A stretch of DNA of 64,000 nucleotides, taken from contig OY979716.1 of the NCBI GenBank assembly GCA_963855995.1, positions 37,468,924-37,532,923 of the forward strand, read 5' to 3'. A program made the position numbers and the translations under genes. Position 1 is the first letter of the stretch. Each line of letters opens with the position of its first letter. Below, piece after piece: positions 45,127 through 56,771 of this stretch. The DNA comes from Muricea muricata. Its lineage: Eukaryota > Cnidaria > Anthozoa > Malacalcyonacea > Plexauridae. The notes beneath the pieces are model-generated. The model was not told the DNA's origin and ran no database searches. It saw only the letters and a list, made by a program, of their open reading frames with translations.

Positions 45127-45987
45127 GTGCTAACTCGTTTGCGAGAGAAAGGTCTCACGGTAAACGAAGACAAATGCCAATTCAGGCTTCTGAAGTTGAC
45201 CTTCTTTGGGCACAAGCTAAGTGCTCAAAAAGTTGCGCCAAGTGAGGAGAAAATCGCCGCCGTAGTCAATGCAAGACTACCGCAGAATGTTTCAGAAGTT
45301 AGGTCATTCGTACAATTTGTACAATACTTGGCGAAGTTTATTCCAGACTTTCCACAGATCGCAGAGCTGTTGCATAGAATGCTTAGAAAGGGATGGTCAT
45401 TTGTTTGGGAGTCGGAGCAACAGGAAGCATTTGACAAACTGAAGATGATGATGACTACTGTCGAGGCACTTGCGTACTTCAGGAATGATTGCAAAACAAG
45501 GATCGTTGCGGATGCTGGACCGGAGGGCATCGGAGCAGTGTTGTTACAAATGCAAGGAGATCAATGGAGAGCAGTGTTGTATGCCTCCCAGAATCTTTCG
45601 GATGTGGAACAGCGCTATGCTCAGACGGAGGAGGCACTTGCCCTCGTATGGGCCTGTGAGCGTTTTAATTTGTATGTGTATGGTCGTGAGTTTAAGTTGG
45701 AAACGGACCATAAACCACTCAAGTGTATATTCGGTAAGACCTTTAAAACCTTGGCAAGAATTGAAAAGGTGGGTCCTGCGACTTCGGTGTCACAACTTCA
45801 AGGTTGTTTACCGGCCAGGAAAGGCAAACATAGCCAACGTGCTGTCGAGGATGAACCAGTAGAATCCAAAAGACGGCATTATTCAATTTGTTGCTTAGGA
45901 AGCAACACCCGTTGCCTTGACCACCAGAGAAATAGAGAGGGCATCAGAAACCGATGCAGAGTTACAAAGTGTTTGACATTATATTGA
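45127..45987 (+). pseudogene. Gypsy C RT thumb and RNase H
   Basis: The frame has LTVNEDKCQFRLLKLTFFGH and VRSFVQFVQYLAKFIPDF, then RNase H (IVADAGPEGIGAVLLQ, VEQRYAQTEE, LETDHKPLKCIF). A frameshift near 45760 moves the conserved LRLRCHNFKVVYRPGKANIA block into another frame (to 45862). Confidence 0.9.
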
Positions 45988-46096
45988 ATCAGGCGATTGG
46001 GCTAAGTGCAATTTGCCGGCATATGCGTACGTAAAGAATGAGCTTTACATGGTTGGTAAGCTTGTTTTGCGAGCAAGCAGGATCGTTATTCCTTGA

Positions 46097-47003
46097 ATGT
46101 TAAGGCGAAAATTCGTGGAAGCTGCACACGGGGAGCATCAAGGGATTGCCAAGACAAAAAGCAGATTGAGAATGAAGGTATGGTGGCCAATGGAGAGAGT
46201 TTGCAAATCATGTCATGGATGTCAGGTAGTTGGTCAACCTAATGTACCAGAACCGATGAAAAGGACACAAATGCCTACAGGTCTATGGCAAGATGTTGCA
46301 GTAGATTTGATGGAACCTATCCCACTGGGGAAAATTTATTAGTGATTGTGGACTATTACAGCCGCTATTAAGTAGTTGTTATGCACTCGACAACTTCGGA
46401 GAAGATCGTCACCACGCTTAATGACATTTTTGCACGGTTTGGGTACCCTCACTCTTTGAAATTGGATAACGAAAGACAGTTCGTTAGCGAGGAGTTCTAA
46501 AGGTTTTTGCAAGAAGCAAACATTAAACCTGGGACTTCACTACCACTTTGGCCACAGGCTAATGATGAGGTGGATTGCCAGAATCGCACGCTCCTCAAGG
46601 TGCTGAAAGTTGCTCAAGCTGAAGGCAAAGATTGGAGAAGGGAGTTACCCCAATTTCTTCTTGCATATCGGTCGACACCACAAGCGACAACGAGGAGAAC
46701 GCCAGCATTTCTTATGTTCAAACAGGAATTGAGGAGTAAGCTGCAAGAGGTAAGAGAAGCTATGGACGGCTTTGACGGTGGGGGAAGAGATCGATATTAG
46801 AGGAATAAGCTCACACAGAAAGCTTATGCGGATGGTAAGTGATATCTTACCAGGAGATCAAGTATTGTTACGGAACACAAAAACAACTGGGAAATTAGCT
46901 ACAAACTACGAAAGTGAGCCATATACAGTGGTCACAAAGAAAGGAAAGGAGCTTATGGCAGAGTCTGGGGATGGAGCGATCTATAGGAGAGACAGTTCGT
47001 TTG
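46097..47003 (+). pseudogene. Gypsy C integrase, part before the nested insert
   Basis: Frames at 46097-46342 (HGEHQGIAKTK and CKSCHGCQ zinc domain; VAVDLMEPIP first Asp), about 46343-46500 (LKLDNERQFVS second Asp), 46507-46800 (NDEVDCQNRTLLKVLK with the Glu) and 46772 onward (VSDILPGDQVLLRNTKTTGK) give a complete integrase split by stops. The last frame reads RRDSSFV up to TTAA at 47004, where the Kolobok-type element begins. It continues in frame at 56791 as KPYNKTLQ. Confidence 0.88.
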
Positions 47004-47007
47004 TTAA

Positions 47008-47022
47008 AGGCAGTGTACATCA
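47008..47022 (+). repeat. Left TIR of the Kolobok-type element
   Basis: AGGCAGTGTACATCA, directly after TTAA. It pairs with the right end with one mismatch. Confidence 0.88.
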
Positions 47023-47114
47023 CCCCACGTGACTTTCGTACACCGCTGTTGATGTTTCCGACAGAGGGCTCAAATTACACGCGCAAATGCAATTATGCAA
47101 ATATAATAATCAAT

Positions 47115-47219
47115 ATGGCGCAAAGTGAGGAGTATGGTTCTATATTATGAAGTGATGATAGTGAAATTGCGTTGGATATATCTTCTGAAGATCATTTTTC
47201 CTCGGATGAGTCAGGCGAG
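47115..47219 (+). pseudogene. P2X7-C gene (copy 2), exon 1
   Basis: ATG 47115 opens MAQSEEYGSIL, then a TGA, then an acidic run EIALDISSEDHFSSDESGE, and a GTAAAT donor at 47220. The start lies about 107 bases from the transposon end. The acidic Ser-rich start resembles that of copy 1 (17617). The internal TGA is a lesion or the true start lies downstream. Confidence 0.6.
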
Positions 47220-47301
47220 GTAAATGCTTGCTTTTTGTTCTGAACAAATATCACAGAAATAGAACCACAAACAGTGTTAAATTTTATAAATATTTTACAG
47301 G

Positions 47302-47462
47302 ATGCTTCAACTGTGAATTGCTCTCGCAAGTCGCAATGTATGCGAAAACATAAAACCGCTGCAAGTGGAAAACTGACCGGCTGTGCCTGCAAAAATAGTG
47401 GAGTACTTTGTGGGGAGAAATGTTCTTGCGGAACCAGGAATAAACCCTGTAAAAACAAGCCA
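47302..47462 (+). pseudogene. P2X7-C gene (copy 2), CXC-like Cys-rich exon
   Basis: After a TTTACAG acceptor, in frame with exon 1, the exon reads VNCSRKSQCMRKHKTAASGK then GCACKNSGVLCGEKCSCG and NKPCKNK. The spacing C-X-C...C...C-X-C...C resembles a CXC (tesmin/TSO1-type) zinc-binding motif, known from DNA-binding proteins and from the C-termini of some transposon proteins. The donor is uncertain; GTGCGT after AACAAGCCA keeps the frame with the next exon. Confidence 0.6.
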
Positions 47463-47583
47463 GTGCGTAGCATAAAACATCGTTTTCTTCAACCTCTTGG
47501 ATCTTGGCAAAAAGCCACCGACTGACTGTTTTTAAAAGCGACCATGCGTGTGACGAAACAACCAAATTTTAACTTTGTTATAG

Positions 47584-47664
47584 GCTCGTGTTGGGGGTGA
47601 AACAGGCAAAAGCGCAGACGCTGCGCAAAGTGAAAGAGTAAAGCACATTGAAGTCTCAGTTGAG
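47584..47664 (+). pseudogene. P2X7-C gene (copy 2), small linker exon
   Basis: This 81-base exon (27 codons, phase neutral) between TTATAG and a GTAAAT donor reads ARVGGETGKSADAAQSERVK. It has no domain. Support is from splice sites and frame only. Confidence 0.45.
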
Positions 47665-48116
47665 GTAAATTTTTTTGTTATTTTGAAATTTGTTACCAGT
47701 TGAAAAATAGCATCACACATATTGCTATATCTACAGTTACTGCTCAAAAGTTTGAATACACTTGTTGATCTCCTTAGTCAACTACTCTAATCCACTTCCT
47801 TGATTTTGAGGTAATATGCATGTTCTACTAGTACTATATTAATTGCAAGTGTGCAAAGACCTTAGAAGGTGCAAATCAGAATTTTTAACAATAAAATAAT
47901 CACTCACCAAAAACAGCTATAATATCATTTCATCAAAGCATGAAATTTCATGAATTCACAATTGTATTCAAACTTTGGAGCAGTAACTGTACATGACGTA
48001 TTAAATGTTCAAGTCTAAAACTAGAAGTTCATACTTCGAATTCCCAACTACAGTATACCACAGTGTCTTTAGAGGCCTTGTTTATGATAACAAGTATTTG
48101 TTTAATATGTTTTCAG

Positions 48117-48339
48117 GAAATAATTGATAATTTAGATCAAGAAACCCTAGTAAAAGTGGCAAAGGAAGGATTTATGTCCAGGCCATTGGTGCTTAAAGAT
48201 ATAATTGAAAAAATAAAAGAAAATTCAGATGGAACCACACAACCAGTAAATCTGCCACCATTTTGTGTGTGGATCATGCCAAGAGATGATGACTGAGAAG
48301 GAGAGAATTTGTTGTCGAGAAAGGCGCTTGTGCCGCAGT
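48117..48339 (+). pseudogene. P2X7-C gene (copy 2), first half of the P2X7-C exon
   Basis: After TTTTCAG the exon reads EIIDNLDQETLVKVAKEGFM and ends in the domain start, PPFCV then, one base out of frame, GSCQEMMTEKERICCRERRL. This is the C-x-C-G-x-C...E-x-x-C-C pattern of the P2X7 intracellular ballast domain, which in vertebrate P2X7 binds zinc and guanine nucleotides. The hAT element starts at 48340 inside the Arg-Ser codons of this exon. Confidence 0.8.
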
Positions 48340-48353
48340 CAGGGCTCGAAATA
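48340..48353 (+). repeat. hAT left TIR
   Basis: CAGGGCTCGAAATA, the classical hAT CAGNG start. Confidence 0.88.
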
Positions 48354-49160
48354 GCAGCCGATCACCGATCAATGATCGGTAGGAAATTGCTTTTGACCGG
48401 CAAGGAAGGAAAGTTGCCGTTCATCTTGAACGGCAAGAAATATATTTGTCTGAAACGCGAGACATTAGACACGCCTATCTGTGGCTAAAAGACAAATATA
48501 ATAAAAAATAGGCAAAAGTAATATAAAACACGCGAAAAGTTCTCGTTTAATAGTCAGTCATTCTACTGTAGAGGAAAGGTTGATTTAGTATAAAAAATTT
48601 ACACGAAGTATTGTCTTTATCCAAAATCTGCAATCCTAACTGCTGACCACAAACGTTTTTGTTATTAATATAATCAATGATGCAGATGAGTAGGTACGAT
48701 TTTTATTTTTTGTTGGATTTTGTCTGTTCAAGTTGAACGATACGTTTCAGCTTTTAAGTGATTGGTAATTATGGTGTGATGCTGCATGCTTTTGTGTTAA
48801 ATATACAATAACGATGACTAAAACTTGAAAAGTGCTATAATAAACTGTTAAAAGCCACACTATTGGAGTATTAGTATTAGTATTAGTATTGTATTTTATT
48901 AGTTATAGCATCAAGATTGGGTTTATTGTTCACTGATTATGCTCGCTCACTAATACGTAGTAACAATTGTTTTACTTGGTTATTTTGCTCGTTTCAAAAG
49001 TCGTAGACAAGAGTAAGACTTACGATTTATACTAACTTTATACTATAGCTACTAATATTATAGTGCTTATCAATATTTGAGTTTTTGTTGGGTTTTTTCA
49101 GGCACTTCTAATTCTGAAAGAAAAAAGACAAAAAATTGTTATGCCATGTCTTAATGAGAC

Positions 49161-51622
49161 ATGAGCAAAAGAAAACAAACAGGTATTTCCTCCTATTTTG
49201 GCAGGGCAGCCATAAGTTCAAAGGGCGTCTCCACAACTGAAAAACCCACAGCTAAGGTTAGCAAGAGAGTTTTGCATGTATCAACTGCAGAAAAATGGAA
49301 AACCATGCAACTAGCAGTATATAATGCAGAGGACTGGCTGCTTTTCCTAAAAGATACTGATGTAAACCACGTAAAGGAAATGAAATGCAATGCATGTACA
49401 AAATACTATACACAAATTTCAGGTGTCAGGGGTTTTTCTCCACAGTGGTCATCGGACGAAGGATGCACGCGACTTATGTTGTCAAGTGCTATTGATCATG
49501 CCTCCAGTGAGCCCCATAAACACGCAATGGTTCTGGTTATGAAACAAAAAGGCATGAATGTATTAGAACGTTCCCAAGCCATGCAGGGTGTTCTAGACTC
49601 ACAAAAGCAAGGAAACATTTTGTCTGCCCTCACGACACTTAATGAACAAGACTTAGAAAGAATGAAGAAGAAATTTCAAATCGCATACTACATCGCAAAA
49701 GAGGAACTGCCTATTGTGAAGTTTAGTACCATGTTGGACCTGGAAGAGAGACTTGGGGTTGATGTTGGTACAACATACCGTAACAACAACTCTGGAGGCG
49801 TGTTTATAGATTTCATAAGTGAGAGTATTGCGGAAGAATTGAAACAGAAACTAGCTAAAGCTCACTTTTACAGTGTCTTAACCGATGGCTCTACTGATTC
49901 GGCTACGTCTGAAAATGAAGCTGTATTTGTGGTTCATTTCGACCCGGATCCTCCGGGATGTGACAGAGTCAAAGTTGTTGTAAGTTTCCTGAAGCTTAGT
50001 TTCTTACAAACTGCTGGAGCAACTGGGATAGTGGAAAGTATTAAAGAAAGCTTCAAAGTTGTGTCAATTGATGATTTATTCCACAAACTAGTTGGTTTTG
50101 GAGCCGATGGGGCAAATGTAAATAAAGGAAACAAAGAAGGTGTGAAGGCAATTTTAAGGAGAGAAAACCCATGGTTAAATTTTGGTTGGTGTGTTGCACA
50201 CCGCCTTGAGTTGTCGCTGAAAGACAGTTTGCAAGGGACTGTGTTCGACGAAATTGATGAGGTGATTCTGCGTATGCACTACCTGTATAAGAAAGCACCG
50301 AAGAAATTAAGGCAACTGAAACTCCAGGTAGATATATACGATGAGGATAACGAGTTTGAAACAGGCAGTTACCGTCCAATGAAAGCCTCAGGTATTACTG
50401 TAATCTTTCAGTTATCTTGAACAAATACAACTACCAGTTATATTCCAACAATTTAGTTTGATGGTAAATTCTATGCATGATATGTATAAATGTTTCTTGC
50501 AGGTACACGCTGGATAGCACACAAAGTTGCTGCTCTCGACGGTATTTTGGATAAATATGGCATATATCTTCAACATATAGAGAATATGTCTCAAGACAAC
50601 AGCTTCCCTGCAGACGATCGTGCCAAATGTAAAGGTTGGCTAAAAAATGGTCAGAGGCCTGGATACCTTTGCTCATCGCCCTCTTTATCGAAATTTTAGC
50701 ACCAGCAAAATGCCTATCCAAATCTTTCCAGGCGGAGGACATCGATGTAATTGCAAGCATCAAAAACATTGAGAAAACCAAACGCCAATTAAATCGAATT
50801 TCTCGAAAGGAGCTAAAGGAACTACCGACAATTAAAAGGTTGCTCCAGAAAATTCAAGAGAAGGATGGAAAGTACTTCCTTCAAGACGTTGTAATTCGCG
50901 GATACGAAAGAGCGGTTGAGACGACTGCGAAAGTGAAAGATGTCCTTGTAGAGCGTGTCAAAAATGCAATTGAACAGCGCCTCGAAGACAGTGCTGAGGA
51001 TGAAAGACGCGAATTGGCCACACTTCTTAATACGGCAGGCTGGGTGAAAGCGAAAGATGATGTTGAGATTTTTGACCAAGAGGTGGAGAGAATCTTTGAG
51101 AGATACCGCATACCCTTGGAAAGAGCATCTTTTAGTGGGACAGTTGGAGAGCTCCTCGACCAATGGCACAGCATTTTAGAGCACTCACTTGCTTACTTGT
51201 CCCCAGAAAGAGTTGACTACAGGGTTGTGTGGCACCAGCTATTTAACTGTAGTCGATCTATGGAGTGGAGTGCTATCTTAGCTCTTATTGAGCTGTTATT
51301 CGTTCTTCCAGTGTCAAACGCTAAAGTCGAGGCATTCTTTTCATTAATGAAACGTGTGAAAACTGACGCAAGAGCATCACTCAAAGAACATCGCCTCAAC
51401 AGCTTACTTCGTATCATTACTGAAGGGCCACCAACAAACGAGTTCATCCCAACCACAGCCATCGACCTTTGGGTAAGAGGCTGTTCCACAGCACGCAGAC
51501 CTAATCAGTCTTACAGGTCTTACAAACCAAGGGAGAAAAAGAAAATTGCTGAAACGCTTACTGACGTAGTGCCGGACTCAAGCGAGGAAGACATCGAGCT
51601 GTGCGATGACTGCGCTTTATAG
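49161..51622 (+). CDS. hAT transposase (ZNF862-like type), two exons, one homopolymer shift
   Basis: Exon 1 starts MSKRKQTGISSYFGR at 49161. It has a zinc-type NACTKYYTQ region, then FYSVLTDGSTDSATSENEAV with the first catalytic Asp, LVGFGADGANVNKGN with the second, and CVAHRLELSLKD. A short intron (about 50393-50501, ending TTCTTGCAG) leads to exon 2, TRWIAHKVAALDG. A run of six A near 50640 causes a one-base shift. The rest continues to the C-terminal dimerisation block PVSNAKVEAFFSLMKRVKT with the catalytic Glu, and an acidic end at 51622. Length (about 800 residues) is normal. If the A-run is a sequencing slip, the gene may be intact. Confidence 0.9.
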
Positions 51623-51832
51623 AAACTCATTTTATATCTAAGTCCACAAATGTCGTATGTTTAACACATAAATTTTGAAATAAAGTTAAAGTTCCTGTTC
51701 AAAGTGTATTTATGCGTGTTTAGATTTTGTTTTCAAGTAAACTCTGGATAATGCTCCTGATCGGCCAGATTTTTGTTTGATCGGCAAGAGATCATGATCA
51801 CCGATCACCATGATCGGGAACTTTGGGAACGT

Positions 51833-51846
51833 TATTTCGAGCCGTG
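51833..51846 (-). repeat. hAT right TIR
   Basis: TATTTCGAGCCGTG, with one mismatch to the complement of the left TIR. Confidence 0.85.
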
Positions 51847-52112
51847 CGCAGTAAGTCCTTGGCATTTCAAAACATTTGCTTAGACTCAGATAATTTGGCC
51901 ACCGTCATAAGAAGCCTGGCTGATACATATGTATTTACACCGACATATGACAACAGGGCAATGAGGCATGCAGCATATTGACAGTATGTCATGTGGATTC
52001 ATGGACATTTAGGGAAAGGGCATCGCAAAGTGATTCATCATGTTGTGTGTGGAAGATAACAAAACATTACCCATCACCTAATGGTCAATATACTGGCTAC
52101 AAGGACAGATAA
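51847..52112 (+). pseudogene. P2X7-C gene (copy 2), second half of the P2X7-C exon
   Basis: Past the hAT element the frame resumes as SKSLAFQNICLDSDNLATVI, then YDNRAMRHAAY, one TGA, QYVMWIHGHLGKGHRKVI, and near the end PSPNGQYTGYKDR-like sequence (one shift) with TAA at 52110-52112. W-x-H-G-x-L-G-x-G-x-R-x-V-I and the YPSP-x-G-x-Y-T-G-F ending are the strongest signatures of the P2X7-C domain. There are no transmembrane segments, so the protein is presumably nuclear or cytoplasmic. Confidence 0.82.
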
Positions 52113-52536
52113 AATTAGTGGTCATGTACATGGAATATAGGGATACAATTTGTTGAAGAGGCAGTCAAGTCAGTTCTGACCAGGTGCTCTTCCCCACAGG
52201 TAAATAAACCAGACTTCACATTGTTTGGGGACATCCTAATAACCTGTTTCCATTTAATTATGTTCGTTCAAAAGCATAAGTTAATGAAACTTGAACAATG
52301 AACACTAGATATCTACTATATTTGATGACAATAGTTTGTTCAAAATGTAAATAAACCCACTTCCCACCACGGACTTGATGGCCTCTTCAAAGTCTAATTG
52401 AATGTGTATTTTTAAAATGAGTTGTTTCTAACTAAAGGGGGGGGGGGGAGCAAATAAATTCACAATTATGGAAAATAAACATATTTGCACCAAATGTATA
52501 CCAGTTATATTTTGTACAAATTCATATTATAATAAC
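52113..52536. other. Spacer between the convergent Kolobok genes
   Basis: Non-coding. It holds a run of 12 G near 52438-52449 and AT-rich sequence, probably both 3' untranslated regions. Confidence 0.5.
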
Positions 52537-55500
52537 TTAAAACCTTGAGATATGTTCTTTTGCAAGCTTTGCTGTGGGAGGAGCAGGAACACTTGCTATT
52601 GTTGGAGCAACTTTTTTTGGATTCTCCTTTGATGTTAAAGGCTTTGTCTTCTTCATAAAACCTTTGCCTACTTCTTTAAGGACATGTGCACACATAACTG
52701 GAAGGTAGCTGTAATTCTTTTTCTCCTTTACAATTACAACTTTCCATCGTTTAGCTCGCTTACTCCAACGCCTTGAATAGACCAATTCTCCTTTGGAATT
52801 TTGTGCTTGTTGTCGGTGGAGATGGTAGTTGTGATCGATAGCCGCAAGTAGGCTGCGAGCAAGCAAACCTTCATATCTATGTAAACATACAATTGGATAG
52901 TACTTTTAATTTATTTGCGAGTCAAAGTTGAATTTTATTTAGTTTTAAATTTAGCTTTTATCACTCCGGTATGTAAAATAACATTTAAGAGTACAATCTT
53001 AAATACTCACGAGAATCCAAAACGTTTTGGAGCATACATCAGCCTATGACTGTGATAGGCTTCTAATTTCCCGGTGTGTCTGAAAATGGAAAATATATAT
53101 TTGGCATGCTAATATGCATTTAGCATATATTATGCATGTTAATTGTTTGCACTATTCACACTATTTAAAGTGCTTTTGAAATTACATTAGAGAAACTAAA
53201 ATCAATGCAATAGTTGTTAATTGGCAGCAAAACTTAAGCAAATCACTTAAGCAAATCACAATCTAGTTCTGAATAAATAATTCAATTTTTTGTGTTATAC
53301 TGTAACTTCATTAATTTTTATGCAAGCATGTAATTGCTACTTACCAAAAACGGGTGTAAAATGGAAGCGACTTGAAAAATTTCTTGTCAAGGACAATGTC
53401 ACGAAGAGCTTGCATTGCCCCAGAGTCTGGTTTGATCCATTCTCTTTCACCAACTTCATCCAAAGGACCATGTGAACATTGACCATTAAACCATGTGTGA
53501 ACATTGGTCACATGTTTCAACAGGTTAATCCAATCAGTCTACAAAAACATGTGTATATGTATAGTTTAGGCAGTACAAGCAGGCAATGCATGTTTTGATC
53601 TCAGAATATAATCCACAATCCACCCATATCCTTTCACCTATTGCAATTTGAATATAGAATATGCTACCACTACACACAGCTAATTCAATTAAGGTTGACA
53701 TCAACAATAGTCAAATGGCAAATGCGCAATATGCATGAGCATAAGAAAATGATGGTAGTAATACAGTTTTAGATAACATCAACACAGCAGCCTTGCTGGA
53801 TTACAAATATAGTATCTAGTATGATATTTTTTAACATCTGCATGCATGTAAAGAATCATTCTTTTGGCACTCGATAGATCATATTGCACATTTGAGTATT
53901 GTCGATGTCAACCTTAATTGAATTAGCTGTATTTCATTCTCACCTTTAGCTTTTCTAAATTGCCACCACAGTTTTTTACACAATGCCAGAAATGATTTCT
54001 AATTGGTGCTACCCATTCACCTAGCACCTTATTCTTGCATTTCTTACAAGCCTTGAAAAAATAATTACTTTGTTGTGATATTGATTTTCTCATTGTTGTG
54101 GTACTGATTTTCTCAGTCACCACTTGGTCTGTTACTTAAAAAGCTTCTATAGAAAACATGTACATGTCCTTCCTATGTAGAGGCTGATAAAATAAACTAC
54201 AAAAAATAAAAATGTACAAACCTTCAACAACTTTTTGTCCAACTTGTTACTTTTATGCCACACATCTAACTGATGAAATACCTTTTCATATTTTTTATTT
54301 GCTGTTAAAAAGTAAAAATACTATTTCAAAATTTATCTCCACTTAGTACCAGGTCTTCATTGTAAACACATTTAGCAGAAAATTAGTTAATGTAAATACT
54401 GGGGTTAAAAATAGATGCTGGTAGCATATGCTGTCAGCAACCTATTATTTACTGGCAATTTCCCTCAAGCCCATACCTTAAATCATGTAGAATTAAAATA
54501 CTAGGGTCCATGGTACATTTGGGAAGGTTAACAAATTTTCATGTACCGCTATTACATTCATTATAATTGTAGTGCACCTTTAATACTCACCCAACATTTT
54601 GATCAGTTGAGAAGATGCATCTGTGACAAGCTCTTCGACTACAAGTTTATTCATTAAAGAATCTAATGCTCTCTCACACCCAACCGTCTCCATAACAGAA
54701 CTTTTCAACTGTGAATGGCGAACATCAACAAGCTCCGCGTGGAGTACATAACCCAGATCAGCATGCATCAAGGTGTACGTACAATTCTTGGCTGAGAATC
54801 CTGGGGAGTCCATTTGCCCATCCCCAGCCACCACAACAGGTTTTGTTGCAATTGCAGAAAACATTCTCTCTTGCATATCATTCCATCACAGATGAACTGA
54901 GGGAACTAAATATTTTCTCTGGTACTGGTAGAAAGCTTGAGGACTGAAGAAAGCTAAAGACAGGCATTTGGAAAAAAAAAGAAAGCTTAGTAAAGTTATT
55001 ACCAGTGAATAATAAGGCAGCTGCTGTCTGTATGTTATTCACATACAAGCTCCCCACACGTTTGCTTGACTGCCATTCACCCACATAGCCAGCAAGACAT
55101 TTCCATCTTATTTCCAACACACTGCCAACAAAAGTTTCTTTAACCTCAACCAACGGCATTCGACAGTCAATGTCCTTGCAAAATGAAAACAATTCTCATA
55201 TTCTTTCTATGCTACACAAGCATTTCATCTCGTTTACCAAGGATAATTGGTCTTGAACACCTTCAGCTCTTTCATTTTCATATCCAGCAGGGAGAAGTCT
55301 AATCAGGGGATTGCTTCCCTCTACCAAATCAGCATTTTCTGGCATTATTACAGGCACATTGCATTCAATAGTACCAATGCTTTCAGATGAACTGATTTCC
55401 ATATCAACTGGACCAATCTGTGTGGTTTCCATTGTGTCTTGGTCATGATCAAGAAATTCTTGTGCGCAGTAAATCTCAAGATGATCAAATTCTTGTATAT

Positions 55501-56560
55501 GTTGTCGAGCATGTTCACTATCATAACTATGATTTTCACTACTTGCATCCGATTCAAAATCAACATCATCACCACTTTCATTATCAGGGCTGTCATCTTC
55601 AGGATCACTATCATCGTCACTATCATTTACATTTGAAACTGCCGCAATTGATATGTTTCTAATGATTGAGTCGATAAAGACTTTTTCATGGGCAGGTATT
55701 GTCAAATGTTCAATTTCAATTGAAGAACCTCGTAAATCTAAAATATATAGAATAGGAATCAATTGGCATAGCTATATACAGTAGAACCAAAGTCGTTTAT
55801 TCCTATTACACTTAACCATCAGTCTGGAAAGTGTGTTTTGCACAACTAAGGGTCTTGGTTTCTATTATATCTTAAAATATTAACCAAAAAATTTCCTGAA
55901 CTTTCCAGTCAACTAGTCAAGCTAATATAAGCAATAAATACCTGAAGTAAAGAGTTGTGATCTGGCTTTGGAATTTCTTGGTGTTGACTTTGCTTGAGGA
56001 GAGCCAAGTTTTGAAACTGGAGTGTTAATCCTACATTGAGAAATAAAATAATATAGAATTCCTAGCTATGCAAACGAACAGCAACAAAAGTAAACAAAAT
56101 ACCTTTCACGTTCATCACCACCACCAGGTTGTTTTGTTCTATCCAAGACATTGGATAATTCAGGTTGACCGGTTGAATCCTTTACGCACTGTAAAAGATA
56201 TCTGGCAAACTCCGAATTATCCTTAATGTTGGACGAGGACCGTAGCTCTATCCATTCGTCGTAAACATCCTTGTGCAACGGAATCGTTTTCCATATAATA
56301 GTGCGTGCCTTGTCATAAACTTCCTTGTGTTTGCACTTTCTGCCTGAACCACGTCTTTTCCCACCGTGTAGTTTAAAAGATGGGCCAGGTTGCAGCGGGC
56401 GACAAAAATTATCATCATCGTCGTTCGAGCCTTTCATATTTGAGTCTTTTATGCTACAACATGCGTGCCACACAACAAACGCCAGCCACGAAGAGCCATA
56501 CAGCCGTATCTGTTCTGATTTTATCGGTGTCGAATTACATTTGACGCTAATATAGATCAT
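52537..56560 (-). pseudogene. Kolobok-type transposase, about ten exons, two or more stops
   Basis: Minus-strand exons: 56560-56103 (LHGGKRRGSGRKCKHKEVYD); 56030-55942; 55737 to about 54592, with an acidic stretch, FSFCKDIDCRMPLVEVKETF, VAGDGQMDSPGFSAKN (first Asp) and VVEELVTDASSQLIKM (second Asp); about 54297-54224 (FHQLDVWHKSNKLDKKLLK); 54060-53943 (IRNHFWHCVKNCGGN); 53540-53347 (HTWFNGQCSHGPLDEVGERE, SLPFYTRF); 53084-53012 (HTGKLEAYHSHRLMYAPKRF, probable catalytic Glu); 52878-52540 (ARSLLAAIDHNYHLHRQQ). Introns show GT-AG borders. In-frame stops near 55195 and 54890 and a shift in an A-run near 54975 disable it. Confidence 0.85.
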
Positions 56561-56771
56561 TGCAATAATCTGATACTTCCCGCAAACAGCTTGTAACTGT
56601 TAAATTATCAAATGACCAAAACAAATTATTTAAAATACACGGTGTATTTCTTTCAGGATATTCTTTATATATTCTCTGCTCTTTATATGCGGCGCCATTT
56701 TGATTTTCTTTAAACTTGATTTACAACATTAAGTTTTCAAGTTTCGGAACGCAATGCGCGTGCTCGAGTTC

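Larger units (their letters stand above)
48340..51846 (+). mobile_element. hAT transposon, 3.5 kb, nested in the P2X7-C exon
   Basis: The ends are 14-bp inverted repeats with one mismatch (CAGGGCTCGAAATA; TATTTCGAGCCGTG). Flanks share CGCAGT (48334-48339, 51847-51852), part of an expected 8-bp duplication (GCCGCAGT on the left, the right copy altered). Subterminal GATCACCGATCA / GATCGG motifs occur near both ends, probably transposase-binding repeats. The transposase lies at 49161-51622. Removing the element restores the P2X7-C reading frame. Confidence 0.9.

Noticed and set aside
50822..51174. Minus-strand frames within the hAT transposase exon
   Set aside because: Shadows of the coding strand.
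47115..52112. A P2X7 purinergic receptor
   Set aside because: Only the intracellular C-terminal domain is present; there is no channel ectodomain or transmembrane segment.
55348..55662. Open frames antisense or out of frame over the acidic part of the Kolobok transposase
   Set aside because: Shadow of the Asp/Glu/Ser-rich coding sequence; composition is low-complexity.
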